Shown: positions 37,268 to 46,763 of the stretch, in pieces
Numbering within the stretch: the stretch's first letter is position 1
Layout: the number at the start of each line of letters is the position of its first letter
From: Isoetes taiwanensis
Taxonomy: Eukaryota > Streptophyta > Lycopodiopsida > Isoetales > Isoetaceae
Length of the DNA stretch: 64,000 nucleotides
NCBI GenBank assembly: GCA_021234155.1
Contig: JAJEKV010000020.1
Location: 754,938 to 818,937 of the forward strand
Direction: 5' to 3'
The notes under the pieces: generated by a model
Told to the model about the DNA's origin: nothing
Seen by the model: only the letters and a program-made list of their open reading frames with translations
Database searches by the model: none
Translations under genes and position numbers: made by a program

Positions 37268-37300
<33 letters not shown>
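33443..37300 (+). pseudogene. LINE retrotransposon, broken ORF2
   Basis: Plant LINE ORF2 in domain order. The endonuclease (about 33480-34000) contains GGDFNM and a SDH catalytic motif, with its N-terminus missing. Reverse transcriptase (34346-35533) has GKSPGPDGFP, LDFKRAFD, GVRQGCPLAP and FADD in place of the usual YADD. A zinc-binding C-terminal domain (36242-36703; C..C...H....C in LCPLQCGNSENTHHMFFC) and a C-terminal tail to 37000 follow. The frame is broken by a shift near 34085, TAG at 34253, a shift near 35530, TAA at 35784, a shift near 36250 and TAG at 36701. A 3' leader with a TTCC microsatellite and a 32-base poly(A) tail end the element at 37300. No target duplication was seen around it. 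It is dead. Confidence 0.9.
37157..37194. repeat. TTCC microsatellite in LINE 3' UTR
   Basis: About nine copies of TTCC, 75 bp before the poly(A) tail. Confidence 0.9.
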
Positions 37301-37303
<3 letters not shown>

Positions 37304-37354
37304 TGACTTTAGTGAACCAGTTGACCCCCATGGGATAAAATCTCTTGAACTCTT

Positions 37355-38050
37355 CTAGTTTTTGAGTACTTTGATCTGCCAACTTCTTTTCTTTTGAGGA
37401 TTAAATTTCAGTTCAGGAGGTAGGCATACTGCACTGGGGTAGGTGAGAGCAGATGATGAAGCTGTAGGAATATCAGAAGATGTAGGTGTGGTGGACGTGG
37501 ACTGTTTTTCAGATGGGTCTGTATTTAACTTTCTCAAGTTAATCTTAAATTTTTTAATTTTTAGAGGAGAGGCACTAGTGTCTGCTGGAGGTGGAGGCAT
37601 AAGTCTTGGTTTAGAGGGATTCTCTACTACAAAGGACAGAGGATTACCACTTTGGACCTGAGTTTGTTCTTTGGCATGAGATGGCTCACCGAGAGTGGCC
37701 AAGGGAACCACTTGCCTTTTCTTAGCCATGGCTCTCAACCAATTAGTGTCCATGACCTGAGGCATCTTGTTATCCCTCTTGGCCTTAATTGCACAAGAAG
37801 GGGGTTTCTTATCATTTGCCAAGCCATTCCTACATTTGCTAAAGCCAACAAGCAGGTCGCGATTTCCTTTAATGCCAGAGAGAAAAAGGGAGTCGTATGA
37901 TGGAAGACTCCATCTATAACCCTTGGTGCTTGTAGGAACATTCTTTACATTAGGTGGTTTATTTTGCTTGCTCGCAATCATTATATGGGATCGTAATTCT
38001 GCCATCTCAACACATACTCCACAAATTGCAGTTGTTGAGTATCTTCTACG
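37355..38050 (-). CDS. Unrecognised Ser/Pro-rich protein, possible 3' exon
   Basis: An ATG at 38005 opens 216 residues. The same frame extends upstream to an acceptor-like atgtag at 38051-38052, adding RRYSTTAICGVCVE, with a CxxC pair. The start is therefore probably inside an exon and earlier exons are missing or not recognised. The first half is basic (YRWSLPSYDSLFLSGIKGNR, DTNWLRAMAKKRQVVPLA). The second half is Pro/Ser/Thr-rich (MPPPPADTSASPLKIKKFK, then STSTTPTSSDIPTASSS) and ends LPPELKFNPQKKRSWQIKVL plus two residues. There is no catalytic motif. A chromatin or nuclear role is conceivable from the composition, but nothing shows it. The LINE poly(A) tail ends 54 bp beyond its stop codon. 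Confidence 0.45.
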   Translation of the reverse strand, partial: RRRYSTTAICGVCVEMAELRSHIMIASKQNKPPNVKNVPTSTKGYRWSLPSYDSLFLSGIKGNRDLLVGFSKCRNGLANDKKPPSCAIKAKRDNKMPQVMDTNWLRAMAKKRQVVPLATLGEPSHAKEQTQVQSGNPLSFVVENPSKPRLMPPPPADTSASPLKIKKFKINLRKLNTDPSEKQSTSTTPTSSDIPTASSSALTYPSAVCLPPELKFNPQKKRSWQIKVLKN

Positions 38051-38324
38051 CTACATATGAGGCGTTCTCAACATTATTCTTGCATCCTTCTCACATGGCC
38101 ACTATAATGCCCATCTGTTCCATGTCCTCCGACCCTTTTCCTGTTCTAAAAAAAAGATACAAGTCCTTTCTTTTGTCTCCTTTGGTCTGCGGTATTGCCT
38201 GAGCTATCTCCATGGCTCACTTTCGGCTTACAGAAGGGGTTACTATACATATAGGCTCCACGTCTGGACCATAGAACAAGTTCAAAGCTGCAAGAAATAC
38301 TCGATTTTGTCAGTAGATGTCACT
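38051..38324. other. Short spacer, no separate gene seen
   Basis: This is upstream of the minus-strand ORF. It may contain its missing intron and exon sequence, but no clear frame was found. Confidence 0.3.
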
Positions 38325-38740
38325 GAGATCGCGGTCGTGATCTGTTCTAGTAGTTTGAATGCATACTACTATAAAAAAATTTGAAAATATAGCTACAAGA
38401 TAACCGTGACCGCGATTTGATCTACTACTAAGCCAAAATGAAATAAGTGTCAATGAGATCGCGGTTGCGATCTGTACCAGTAGTTCTCTTCCATACTACT
38501 ATAAAGAATTTGGAAATACACCTATAAGATAATCACGACCGCGATTTGATCTACTACTTAGCCAAAATGAAACAAGTATCACAGGATTGCGGTCGCGATC
38601 TGTTCCAGTAGTTTGAATGCATACTACTATAAAGAATATGATAATCGCGACCGCGATTGGTCTTCAGGAACGCGATCGCGATTTGATTTACTACTCAGTT
38701 TAAATATAACACTAGATTCATGTCAGCAGGATCGTGGTCG
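38325..38740. repeat. Satellite of about 130 bp with inverted CG-rich motifs
   Basis: Unit starts are at 38327, 38457 and 38585 (spacings 130 and 128), with a shortened last unit. Each unit holds GATCGCGGTCGCGATC-type sequence on one side and the inverted form CGACCGCGATTTGATC on the other, about 90 bp apart, flanked by 'ctactact' and 'tactactataaa'. CpG-rich palindromic motifs in otherwise AT-rich DNA stand out. Confidence 0.75.
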
Positions 38741-40970
38741 CAATCCTGCGATGCTCTTACTATATCCAATAACGTAGGAAAAGTGCTCAATTTAAGGAGT
38801 GCTGAAAAAAAAGCGCGAAAATTGACCTGATTTGACGGCATCGTATTTGTTAACGGCGGTCTTCATGTTCTCGAAGGCACTCAAAACGGTGGCTAAGGCA
38901 CTGTGATGAATTGCGTCCAGAGATCCGAATGCCGATATAAATAGACTGCCGATATAAATAGTGAAATAGAATGCCGATATAAATAGACTCACTTTTCAAA
39001 TTTCATGTGATTTCATAAAAATTTGATGTATCAATGAGCAAATCATAATTTCAAACCTTGAAAGACCTAGTCAGGTCCCTAAGGAATTTAAAAAAAATAG
39101 ACATCCATGAACCATTTCATATCCATGATATTTGAAATAGAATAAGAATGTGAAGGTATTATTATTTTTCAATGGAAATAGATACTAGATACTACACATT
39201 TTGCTAAATGGATTTCATTTTTTCAAAAAATGGAGTAATACTATGAATTTTCAAAATTTTGACCCTCGGGGGACCTAACTGGGTCCATAAAGAACTTCTA
39301 AACTTGAAACTTTAAGGAATTATTTCTCAAAAATTATACCATAGATTTTTCTAATTCTTCTTGTGATAGATTTCTCATATCATGATTTATAAGATGGAAG
39401 AATTAGAATTCCTAGGAAAAATCGTATTTGCAAAATAATGTGAGAAATGTTAAAGTCTTTGAGAATAAACTTGACCCCTTTGCATTCGGCTCCAAATTAT
39501 GTTTGGTAATAGAATCTTTCTATATTTTTCATAAATTTTTCCTTATATGGATACTCATGGAGGACAACATATTGTGAGTATGTAGACAAATTCTTTATCT
39601 CGGAGCTATAATAGAATTTCAAAAAACGTGTACGAATGAACCCATTTGGGTTCATCAAGGGATAACTCCATGTGGCCGACTATTCTATTGCATCTATACC
39701 TGGTATGCAGATAGGCAGCGCATTTGATGCCGAAAAAAGACATGTACAAAGGCGGTGCCAAAGCTAACTTTAGAAAACAATGAGGCCGAATATGGTAAGG
39801 GGTTTCTGCATTTCGATTTGCTTGATCGGATGGCAATGGCCAAGAGGTGCTTGTGTAAAAATATCTTCTGATGCAGATTGGAAGTCCAAAATTTGAGAAG
39901 TGCGAAAGCTGTGCTCGAATCTGCCTCAACTGTGCCAGATAACTTGATAGAGCTTCAACAACATGGAATATCTGTGTTATTCAGTGGGCTCTGAGCAGGT
40001 AGAATTGAGGCAAGGTAACTGCATCAAAAACTCCCCAAAATTGATCATGCTGCATTGAATTTGAAAATTTTCTGCTTTTCTCGTTGATATGCAGATAGGG
40101 ACAAATCATGTGCAGAGGATTTGCGACTAACAGCTTGAAAAATCCTTTGTCATATTTGTTGGAATCTACCCCGACTCTGTGGTAAGCTGCCCAAGGAAGT
40201 ATGGGCTCAAAGGGGGCTAGCCAAGTGCTGGCCCTCTATAAATAAACTAAAGAAGAAATCTTCGTGAAAACTTGAGGCTTGGAGATGCAGACGATGTAAA
40301 CATCTCGGTTGCATGTGGTAGAGAATATATTTGGGTGTGCAAAAGCACAAATTTTGATAAAACTGAGATAAAACAGAAGCTAAGAAAAGAGAGTTATGAT
40401 ATTTTTGACAATTTTGCAGCAGATAGAAGGTAAAAAAGGATCAAACTTTTGATTTTTCTGAAAATCTCGCAAAGAGGAGTGCTGTCACCACTCCAGGAAT
40501 CCTTAACTGGAAACTGTGCTTGCTGCACCTTAAGAACAGAGCTTTGAGAACAGATTATGAAATGATCAGCTGGCAAAATCATCATCTAGTTGGATGAACA
40601 AAATGAAAAGAAAAGCCTTCAGACGGACAAATCAACGTCTTGGTTGGGCGAACTAAGGGAATCTAAAAAATTGAGAGTAGTATACAAGAAGAGCATGAGA
40701 ATGAGAGTAGCAAGACAACAGCAGACAACAAGGCTAAAGAAAGTGATCATGAGCAAACTCGGCATAACAGCGCCACTGTTAATGGTGAGTTCTTGGCATA
40801 CACCATGCAGCAGCAGTCTGTGACTACTGGATGCTACAAAGTTGCTATGCTCATGACCACAAATATGTACAAAGGGAAACAAATATGTACAAAGAGTGAA
40901 GGAAACGTGTGCCAAACTTGAGATAAAACCTCCATACATATGAAAAGGCTCTTAGGGTCTAAGTTAGATA
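38741..40970. other. AT-rich stretch, no gene seen; short direct repeats
   Basis: The 14-mer gccgatataaatag occurs three times at 38931, 38948 and 38973. Open frames across this stretch have unremarkable composition and no recognised domain. Confidence 0.35.
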
Positions 40971-41221
40971 TTGGGGTACAAAAGCACCCGTCCGAACACG
41001 CTGCTTTTCGTGCTTGGTCCGCTGTGCTTGGAGGTGCTTGGAGAGCGGGAATGCGATGATCCGTTTTTAGCAAATTGCTTCCGGATCGATGACATGGCTA
41101 CCCGCAAAATCAAATTCAGTACAGAATCAATTTGGCGGGGTTGTTGTGAGATGGCGTGGAGAGTTAATAGGATTTGGCTATGGCGGGAAGCATGATCCGG
41201 TGTTGTACCCCTGAACAGAAT

Positions 41222-41277
41222 TTTCTTTGTACAACACGGTTTCTCTGTGCAACACAATTCTCTGTACACCACGATTC
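41222..41277. repeat. Three tandem units of about 18 bp
   Basis: Three imperfect copies (TTTGTACAACACGG, CTCTGTGCAACACAA, CTCTGTACACCACGA) end five bases before the ATG of the transposase-like gene. They could be promoter or binding-site repeats. Confidence 0.6.
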
Positions 41278-41281
41278 TAAA

Positions 41282-44054
41282 TGGATCAATCAGCATCAGA
41301 TTTAGATAAAGAAAAGTGACTTCAAATTTTCCAGAAAATTCAAGCCGAGAGAAGAAGGCAATCTAGACAGCGGAAAAGAGATAGGGAGAGGGAGAAAGAA
41401 AATATCCAGCCTCAAGTTGACAGCGGCTTGAGTGCGAGAAGGCTTCAAGAATTGTCCAAGAGTTTGGACGATTATTTCAATAATATCACAAAGCCTTTGA
41501 AAGAAGGGGATAAGGCACTGGTGGTGCACAGATTTGTGAAGAGAGTGAAGAAGAAATTGCCACTGGAGGTGGATTTTGTTGATCATGATCAAAGCAAGAT
41601 CATGAAGAATGTCATTAGAAATGTTCAAGAGACACTCAATCAGCAAAAGAAACTAAGGAAGACAGATATAATGCAAGCAAGAAAGTCCACATTACAAATG
41701 GTATCTTCAACAGCAAACAAAACCAACCAGTCTGCAGTTGCACGCCTCCTTCATGTATCAAGAAAATCTGTTATTGCAGCAACAAGAAGAAGAGTAATGG
41801 CAGAACAAGAATACGGTCCGTGGTCAATGTTTTCAAGGAAAAAGAGATCAGATGCAATAACTGATGAGGTTAAGAATTCTGTTTACAAGTTCTGGACAGA
41901 AAACACAAGAGTCTCACCATACAGAAAGCATGTGAGAAAGTTTGTTACAAAAGATGGTGAAAGAATTGATCATCCAATACAACTGCTTGAAATTTCTCAG
42001 ATAATTATTATGCTTTATATGTTTTACCGCTTGTTCTGCTTTACTAGGTTGCTGCTTTTAATTTTTTTTTGGAACTCTGTATTTCTGCTGTGATGGTAAC
42101 TTCTGTAGTGCCAAGAACCATGTTTATAAATCCACTAGTGATTTTTGGAGGCAAATGGTCTGCTCTAAAGAAGAAGATGAAGAATGGCACAAACATCAAT
42201 GTCTGCAGTTGGCATGCAAAGATTGTGGGCTGAAAAGGTACTCTTAAGTTTGTCTTCTTTTAAAGATATTACTGCTCAGTAACTTTAATTGTGGTGTTAT
42301 AAACAGGTTTGCTTTTTGTCCTAAGGAGAAGATGGAAACTGATTAGAAGGTGTAGTGGAAACAGTTTGAAAGGGTATTCTGTTTGGCTTAATTAAATTGT
42401 GCTCGTGTAACATGCTTTTTAAACAAACTGCAAATTGACAGAAATGTTCATGGTCTGAAATTAACAAGAAGTTGGATACATGAAGGAGACTACCAAGAAA
42501 AAAATGGGATGGAGGAAACCAACAAAAGTAACAAGACTTGCATACAAGAATGAGAGTCTGCCCCAGTTCATGAAGCATGCCTCCAAGACAATGGTACAAT
42601 TTATCACACACAATTATGTGGCACACTGGCAGGCAAAGCAATTCAGGACGTGTTTGGATACCTTTCCTGAAGATGCAATTGTCTCTGTAATTGACTTTGC
42701 TAAAAATTACAGTTTTAAAATTCAGAGGGAGGCACAATCTTGCCACTGGCACATGGACCAGGCCTCAATTCTGGTTCATATCACATATAGACATGCAACC
42801 CAAGCTGAGATAGAGGAGATGGAAGTTAAAGAGGCAGAGAAAAGAGAAGCAGAGCGGGATAAGCTGAAAAGAAAGAAGAAGACAAGTCAGGAGACCATCA
42901 ACACTAATCAGAGGAGAATTATAAAGGAAGTGCACTTTTATATTTCAGATGACAGGGAGCATAGCACTGAATTTGTACAATATTGCTTGAAAGTACATGC
43001 TGACTGACTTAGAGTACAGAACATTGAGTACAAGAAACATATTTTTTGGAGTGATGGTTGCACATCCCAGTTTAAAGGAGCAAGGCCTTTCTGATATTTA
43101 GGAAGGAACTATGTGTGTAGTGAAGGAATTGAGTATGAGTGGAATTTCTTTGCCAGTCCTCATGGCAAAGGAGAACATGATGGACAAGGTGCAATATTGA
43201 AAAGGATTTTGGCAAGAGAGCAATTGAAGTATGAGGCCTGGAAATTGGAGCGTGCCAAAGACATTGTGGATTTCATGAACTGGTACATGATGAACAATCC
43301 ATCAGACCCTGATATAAGAAGGTAAATTCTTGTTTTTCTTAGATTTTTCTTAGATTTGAAGTTGCATGAATCTGTTTTATATTGCATGTTCTTTTGGCAT
43401 ATTGATCCCCAAAGTGTAGACAAATCTGAAAGGAAGGAGTGGAGAACACTATGTGGGAGCTCTAAACTTCATTACATCAGACCATGTGACAAAAAGAACC
43501 CTGCAAAAGTTGCTTACAGGTGCCTCTCTTGCTATTGTTCCTATTGCTTTCATGCCAAAAGGGATGATTGCACGAACAAAGCGCGTTTGGGAGCATGGCT
43601 CACAGCAGAACTGAAACCAAAGATGAATTCTGTTGCTGGAGAAACATCCACAGCAATTAGTCAGGGGGAAGAAGAAGAAGATGAAGAAGAATATGACTTT
43701 AGTTCTCTTCTAGAAGTTGGAGATAACTTTGCTGTAAATGCACATCCAGAAGATGATGAGGGAGTTGACTTTTATGTCCTTAGGTGTACAGAGACTAAAC
43801 ACACATTGTTAGATACATATGAAGATGCTTGGGGTACTACATTTGGTGTAGGAGAAGTTATAGTTTCTGGCCATTACTACACGCAAATAGATGCACTCCA
43901 ATTTGAGTTGCTATTGGACAAGCCAGTTGCTAGTTTGTATAGCCACCTTGTCAGACAGGTGAAGTTTGATATGGAGAATCTTGGTAACGACAATTTCAAG
44001 ATGAGTGAAGAGACATGCCAAAAAGTTATGGCATCCCTTCCAGTAGAGTGCTAA
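41282..44054 (+). pseudogene. DDE-transposase-like gene with introns, broken
   Basis: A multi-exon frame of a protein type found in many eukaryotes as repeated 'uncharacterised' genes. Order: Lys/Arg-rich start (MDQSASDL..., TGA at 41320); helix-turn-helix segment (QSAVARLLHVSRKSVIAAT, about 41730); SPYRKHV and DHPIQLLE near 41917-41990; Cys-rich segment (about 42117-42236, LACKDCGLK, donor AG|GT, then FAFCPKEKMETD and TAG); WKQFE; a catalytic-type core with VSVIDFAKNYSF (42690), WSDGCTSQFKG (43050) and ASPHGKGEHDGQG (43157). An intron at 43322-43414 keeps phase into an acidic, Cys-containing C-terminus ending VMASLPVEC. The Asp residues in DFA and SDG fit a DDE nuclease. TGA stops at 43005 and about 43093 break the core. 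No terminal inverted repeats were found. Confidence 0.65.
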
Positions 44055-44516
44055 TACCGCTGCCCGTTTTTTCTGCTTTTGCTTCGAAGAAGCAGAAGTT
44101 GAGTTTTTAGATGTACACTGGCTCTTTCCTGTCACATTCTTTCTTATACTCTTTATAATTCATTATCAATGAAATCTAACAAATTCTTTGCTACACAAAT
44201 GTTCCTTGTTCTCACAGCTTTAAAAGAAAAGCTGCTAGGTTTGCTTTTCATACTTATGCTTTGTCTGCTTACATGCTTTCTGTTTTCAGTTAACTATTAC
44301 AGACTTGATGCACATGGAAAACAGATTGCAAGTTTACAAATGAACAAAGTTTACAAATGATGATCTGCACAAGTGTAGGTAAATGCCTGAAACCTTGAAT
44401 TTACATTGATATCCGCTCTGTTACAAAAGTGTACAGCTATGTACTCATATCCAGTCTTCACAAAGAAACAGCTGTTATATCTTAAGTTACATCTTAAGTT
44501 ACATGAAGTTCTTAAT
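44055..44516. other. Convergent spacer between two genes
   Basis: The 3' regions of the plus-strand transposase-like gene and the minus-strand HAD-like gene meet here. 'ttatcaatgaaatctaac' and AT-rich tracts may serve as polyadenylation signals. No further gene is seen. Confidence 0.4.
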
Positions 44517-45851
44517 TTACATCTCAAAGTCAGTATCTTCAATGTGGGTCTGATCTTGTGTTGTTTCTTCTCTTGCAGTTTCCTCTTGTTTTTCAGTATC
44601 TTCAATGTGGGTCTGATCAGTATCTTCAATGTGTGTTGTTTCTTCTCTTGCAGGTTCCTCCTGTTTATTTACAACAATATCAGCTGCAACACCAACAATA
44701 TCTTTCACCAATTGCATGCTTCCCTCAATTGCTACTTTCCATCTTGCAAGTTCTTTCAAGTGGTCAACAACAAGTTTGAGTATGTTGATGTCTACTTCCT
44801 TGACCACATCAACATGAAGCTGCTGGTGCAACCACTTTTGAGGATTCTTTGAATGAAGCCAAGTGTGCAAACATGCTTTTATGTAGTTGAATACCTTATC
44901 ATTTTCCTCATTGTCAAAGCTCTCAACTATTAAGCATGTGTCTGGTGGGGACAAGAAAGTCTTGTACAAAGAGTCATCCACAAGCACAACATCCTGTACA
45001 TCATTAAAAGCTGTGTAAACTTTGACAATTGGCTTCATAAATACTGGTTTGGTTGCACTGCCTGGAAACATAAAAGGCATTGCTTCACATTCATTCTGAC
45101 CCCATATGAATTTGAATTTAGCAATGTAGTGTGCTGGCAGAATACTGTTAAGGATTTGTATGATGTTGTGCTTCATCATGCTAGACCAAATCCCAACTTC
45201 AAATCTTTCAAAACAGAAATCCAAGAACTCTTGTAGAAGAGGTCTGCAAATAACCACTTTCCCTGCTGTGTAATACTTCTTGAGCCCTGGTGGAATCTTT
45301 ACTCTTGCTCTTTTTTGGAAGGTGTTGACCAAAACTCCATTAATGTCTAAGATGACAAGTTTTTTCTTTTCTAAATCCTCTGCAACATTCATTAAAAAAA
45401 GAAACTTAAACATCAACATGACTTAAACATGAATTAAAAGAAGTCATTAATTAAAGAAAACAGAATTACAATATTCAAACAATTGTTCTCAAACAACATA
45501 AAACAATTAAAACAGTATTTCACATACACTACAATATGTTATGTTCTGAAACTAACTCAATGACTTGATATACTGAGAAACAGAACCTGAACTACCATTT
45601 AACATTTTCACAATCATATCAACTTGATCACCTATTTGCTTTGGTGCTTGAGGTGGCAGCTTCTTTGAGGGTCTCCCCATCTTCTTTTTGACTTTTGTTC
45701 TTGCTACCTCCATTTCAACTGCTGCTTCACCCTTACCCTTACCTTTCTCAACAGCATCTTCAGCAACTTCAGCATCAACAGCATCTTCATTTGCTTGTTC
45801 TTCATCACTGCTTACTTGAACATCTACATTTGCAGTAGTAGAACTTTCTCC
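44517..45851 (-). CDS. AT-hook plus NIF/FCP1-type HAD-like protein, 5'-truncated
   Basis: Two minus-strand exons. Exon 1 (45557-45851, open at its 5' end) encodes an acidic stretch and then a lysine-rich AT-hook-like core, KKKMGRPSKK. A donor (A|GTTAGT) and a strong acceptor (ctttttttaatgaatgttgcag) define a 177-bp intron, 45380-45556, that keeps the frame. Exon 2 (44517-45379) carries a NIF/FCP1-like HAD domain: LVILDINGVLVNT, RPLLQEFLDF, WSSMMKHNI and VVLVDDSLYK. The catalytic motif is DxN instead of DxD, a variant I recall in some plant HAD proteins, so phosphatase activity is doubtful. The C-terminal 50 residues repeat REETT and THIEDT. The 5' side is cut exactly where the chromovirus LTR begins (45852), so the promoter and first exons are missing or lie far to the right. 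Confidence 0.7.
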
Positions 45852-46763
45852 TGCGACGTCCCCTACTCATATACGGTGCCCTCACCGTATACAAACAGGA
45901 GTTCATCCCCCATACCAGCTCCATATCGATACAGGGCCCTCCACGTATCACTGCAATCTTGATGAGCTCCAGTGGGAAGAATGAAAGGGTCATTTTACCC
46001 TGTCTTCCTCAGGGCCTACCTAGCTGCGGAAGCGTAAACATACTTGTCAGTATACAACATCAACATCACATAGCCATCTCGAAGGATGGCTCATCACATA
46101 TCTGCATAGACAAATATCAGCACATCACATATGGAGTTCCTACCCAAGGCTCAGACTCAAGGGGATGACTGACGGCTTGGGACTCCAGAGTTCATTGCAG
46201 ACAGAATTCATGGCAATGGATTTGGCTGGCATGAGAACATGGCTTAGGGTAGTCCACTCCATCCGCCCCTCCTGTGCACACTTTGCAGAGTAGGTTGAAA
46301 AGTGTTGGGACCTGACTGTAGCCCGCCGGATGCATAGCCAAGGGGGCTATTCCTGGGTTGCATCTCCCCAGTTTCGATGGGGCAGGTAGGGATCACTCCC
46401 TCCAGAGATCTACATGCTGACTCAAGGTGACTAGAGGGCCACTGCCCTTATTCGACTTGAACCCAATGGAGAGTGACGCATCACTCCACGGGTGTCGAGC
46501 CCATGCCTTGCCCACACGCAGTGGCAAGCCATTAGACCTAGTCCACAGGAATCCCCGGTAGGCCTTACACACCAGAGGGATCATTCTCATGAGTCAGGAC
46601 ATGAACCTCCTTGTGAGCCAGTCTAGTCCCTTCACCCACAACCAGGTGTGGTTCTTGTACACAGGCCGAATTTACAGTGTGCTAGAGAGGCTAACTAGGA
46701 GCATCAACTACCAGGCTTTAAGGTCTCTACCCCCCTTCCCAATACAATGAGTTCACAGAGATA

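Noticed and set aside
33443-37300. Simple insertion of the LINE into the LTR
   Set aside because: The LTR does not resume after the poly(A) tail and no target duplication is seen, so a deletion or recombination must also have happened at this junction.
39606-39929. A minus-strand 107-residue ORF
   Set aside because: No domain, AT-rich context, no splice or start context and no sign of selection that can be seen here.
41282-43112. Rescue of the TGA and TAG stops by U-to-C RNA editing, as in hornwort and fern organelles
   Set aside because: The gene has spliceosomal introns and is nuclear, where such editing is not known; ordinary pseudogene decay explains the stops.
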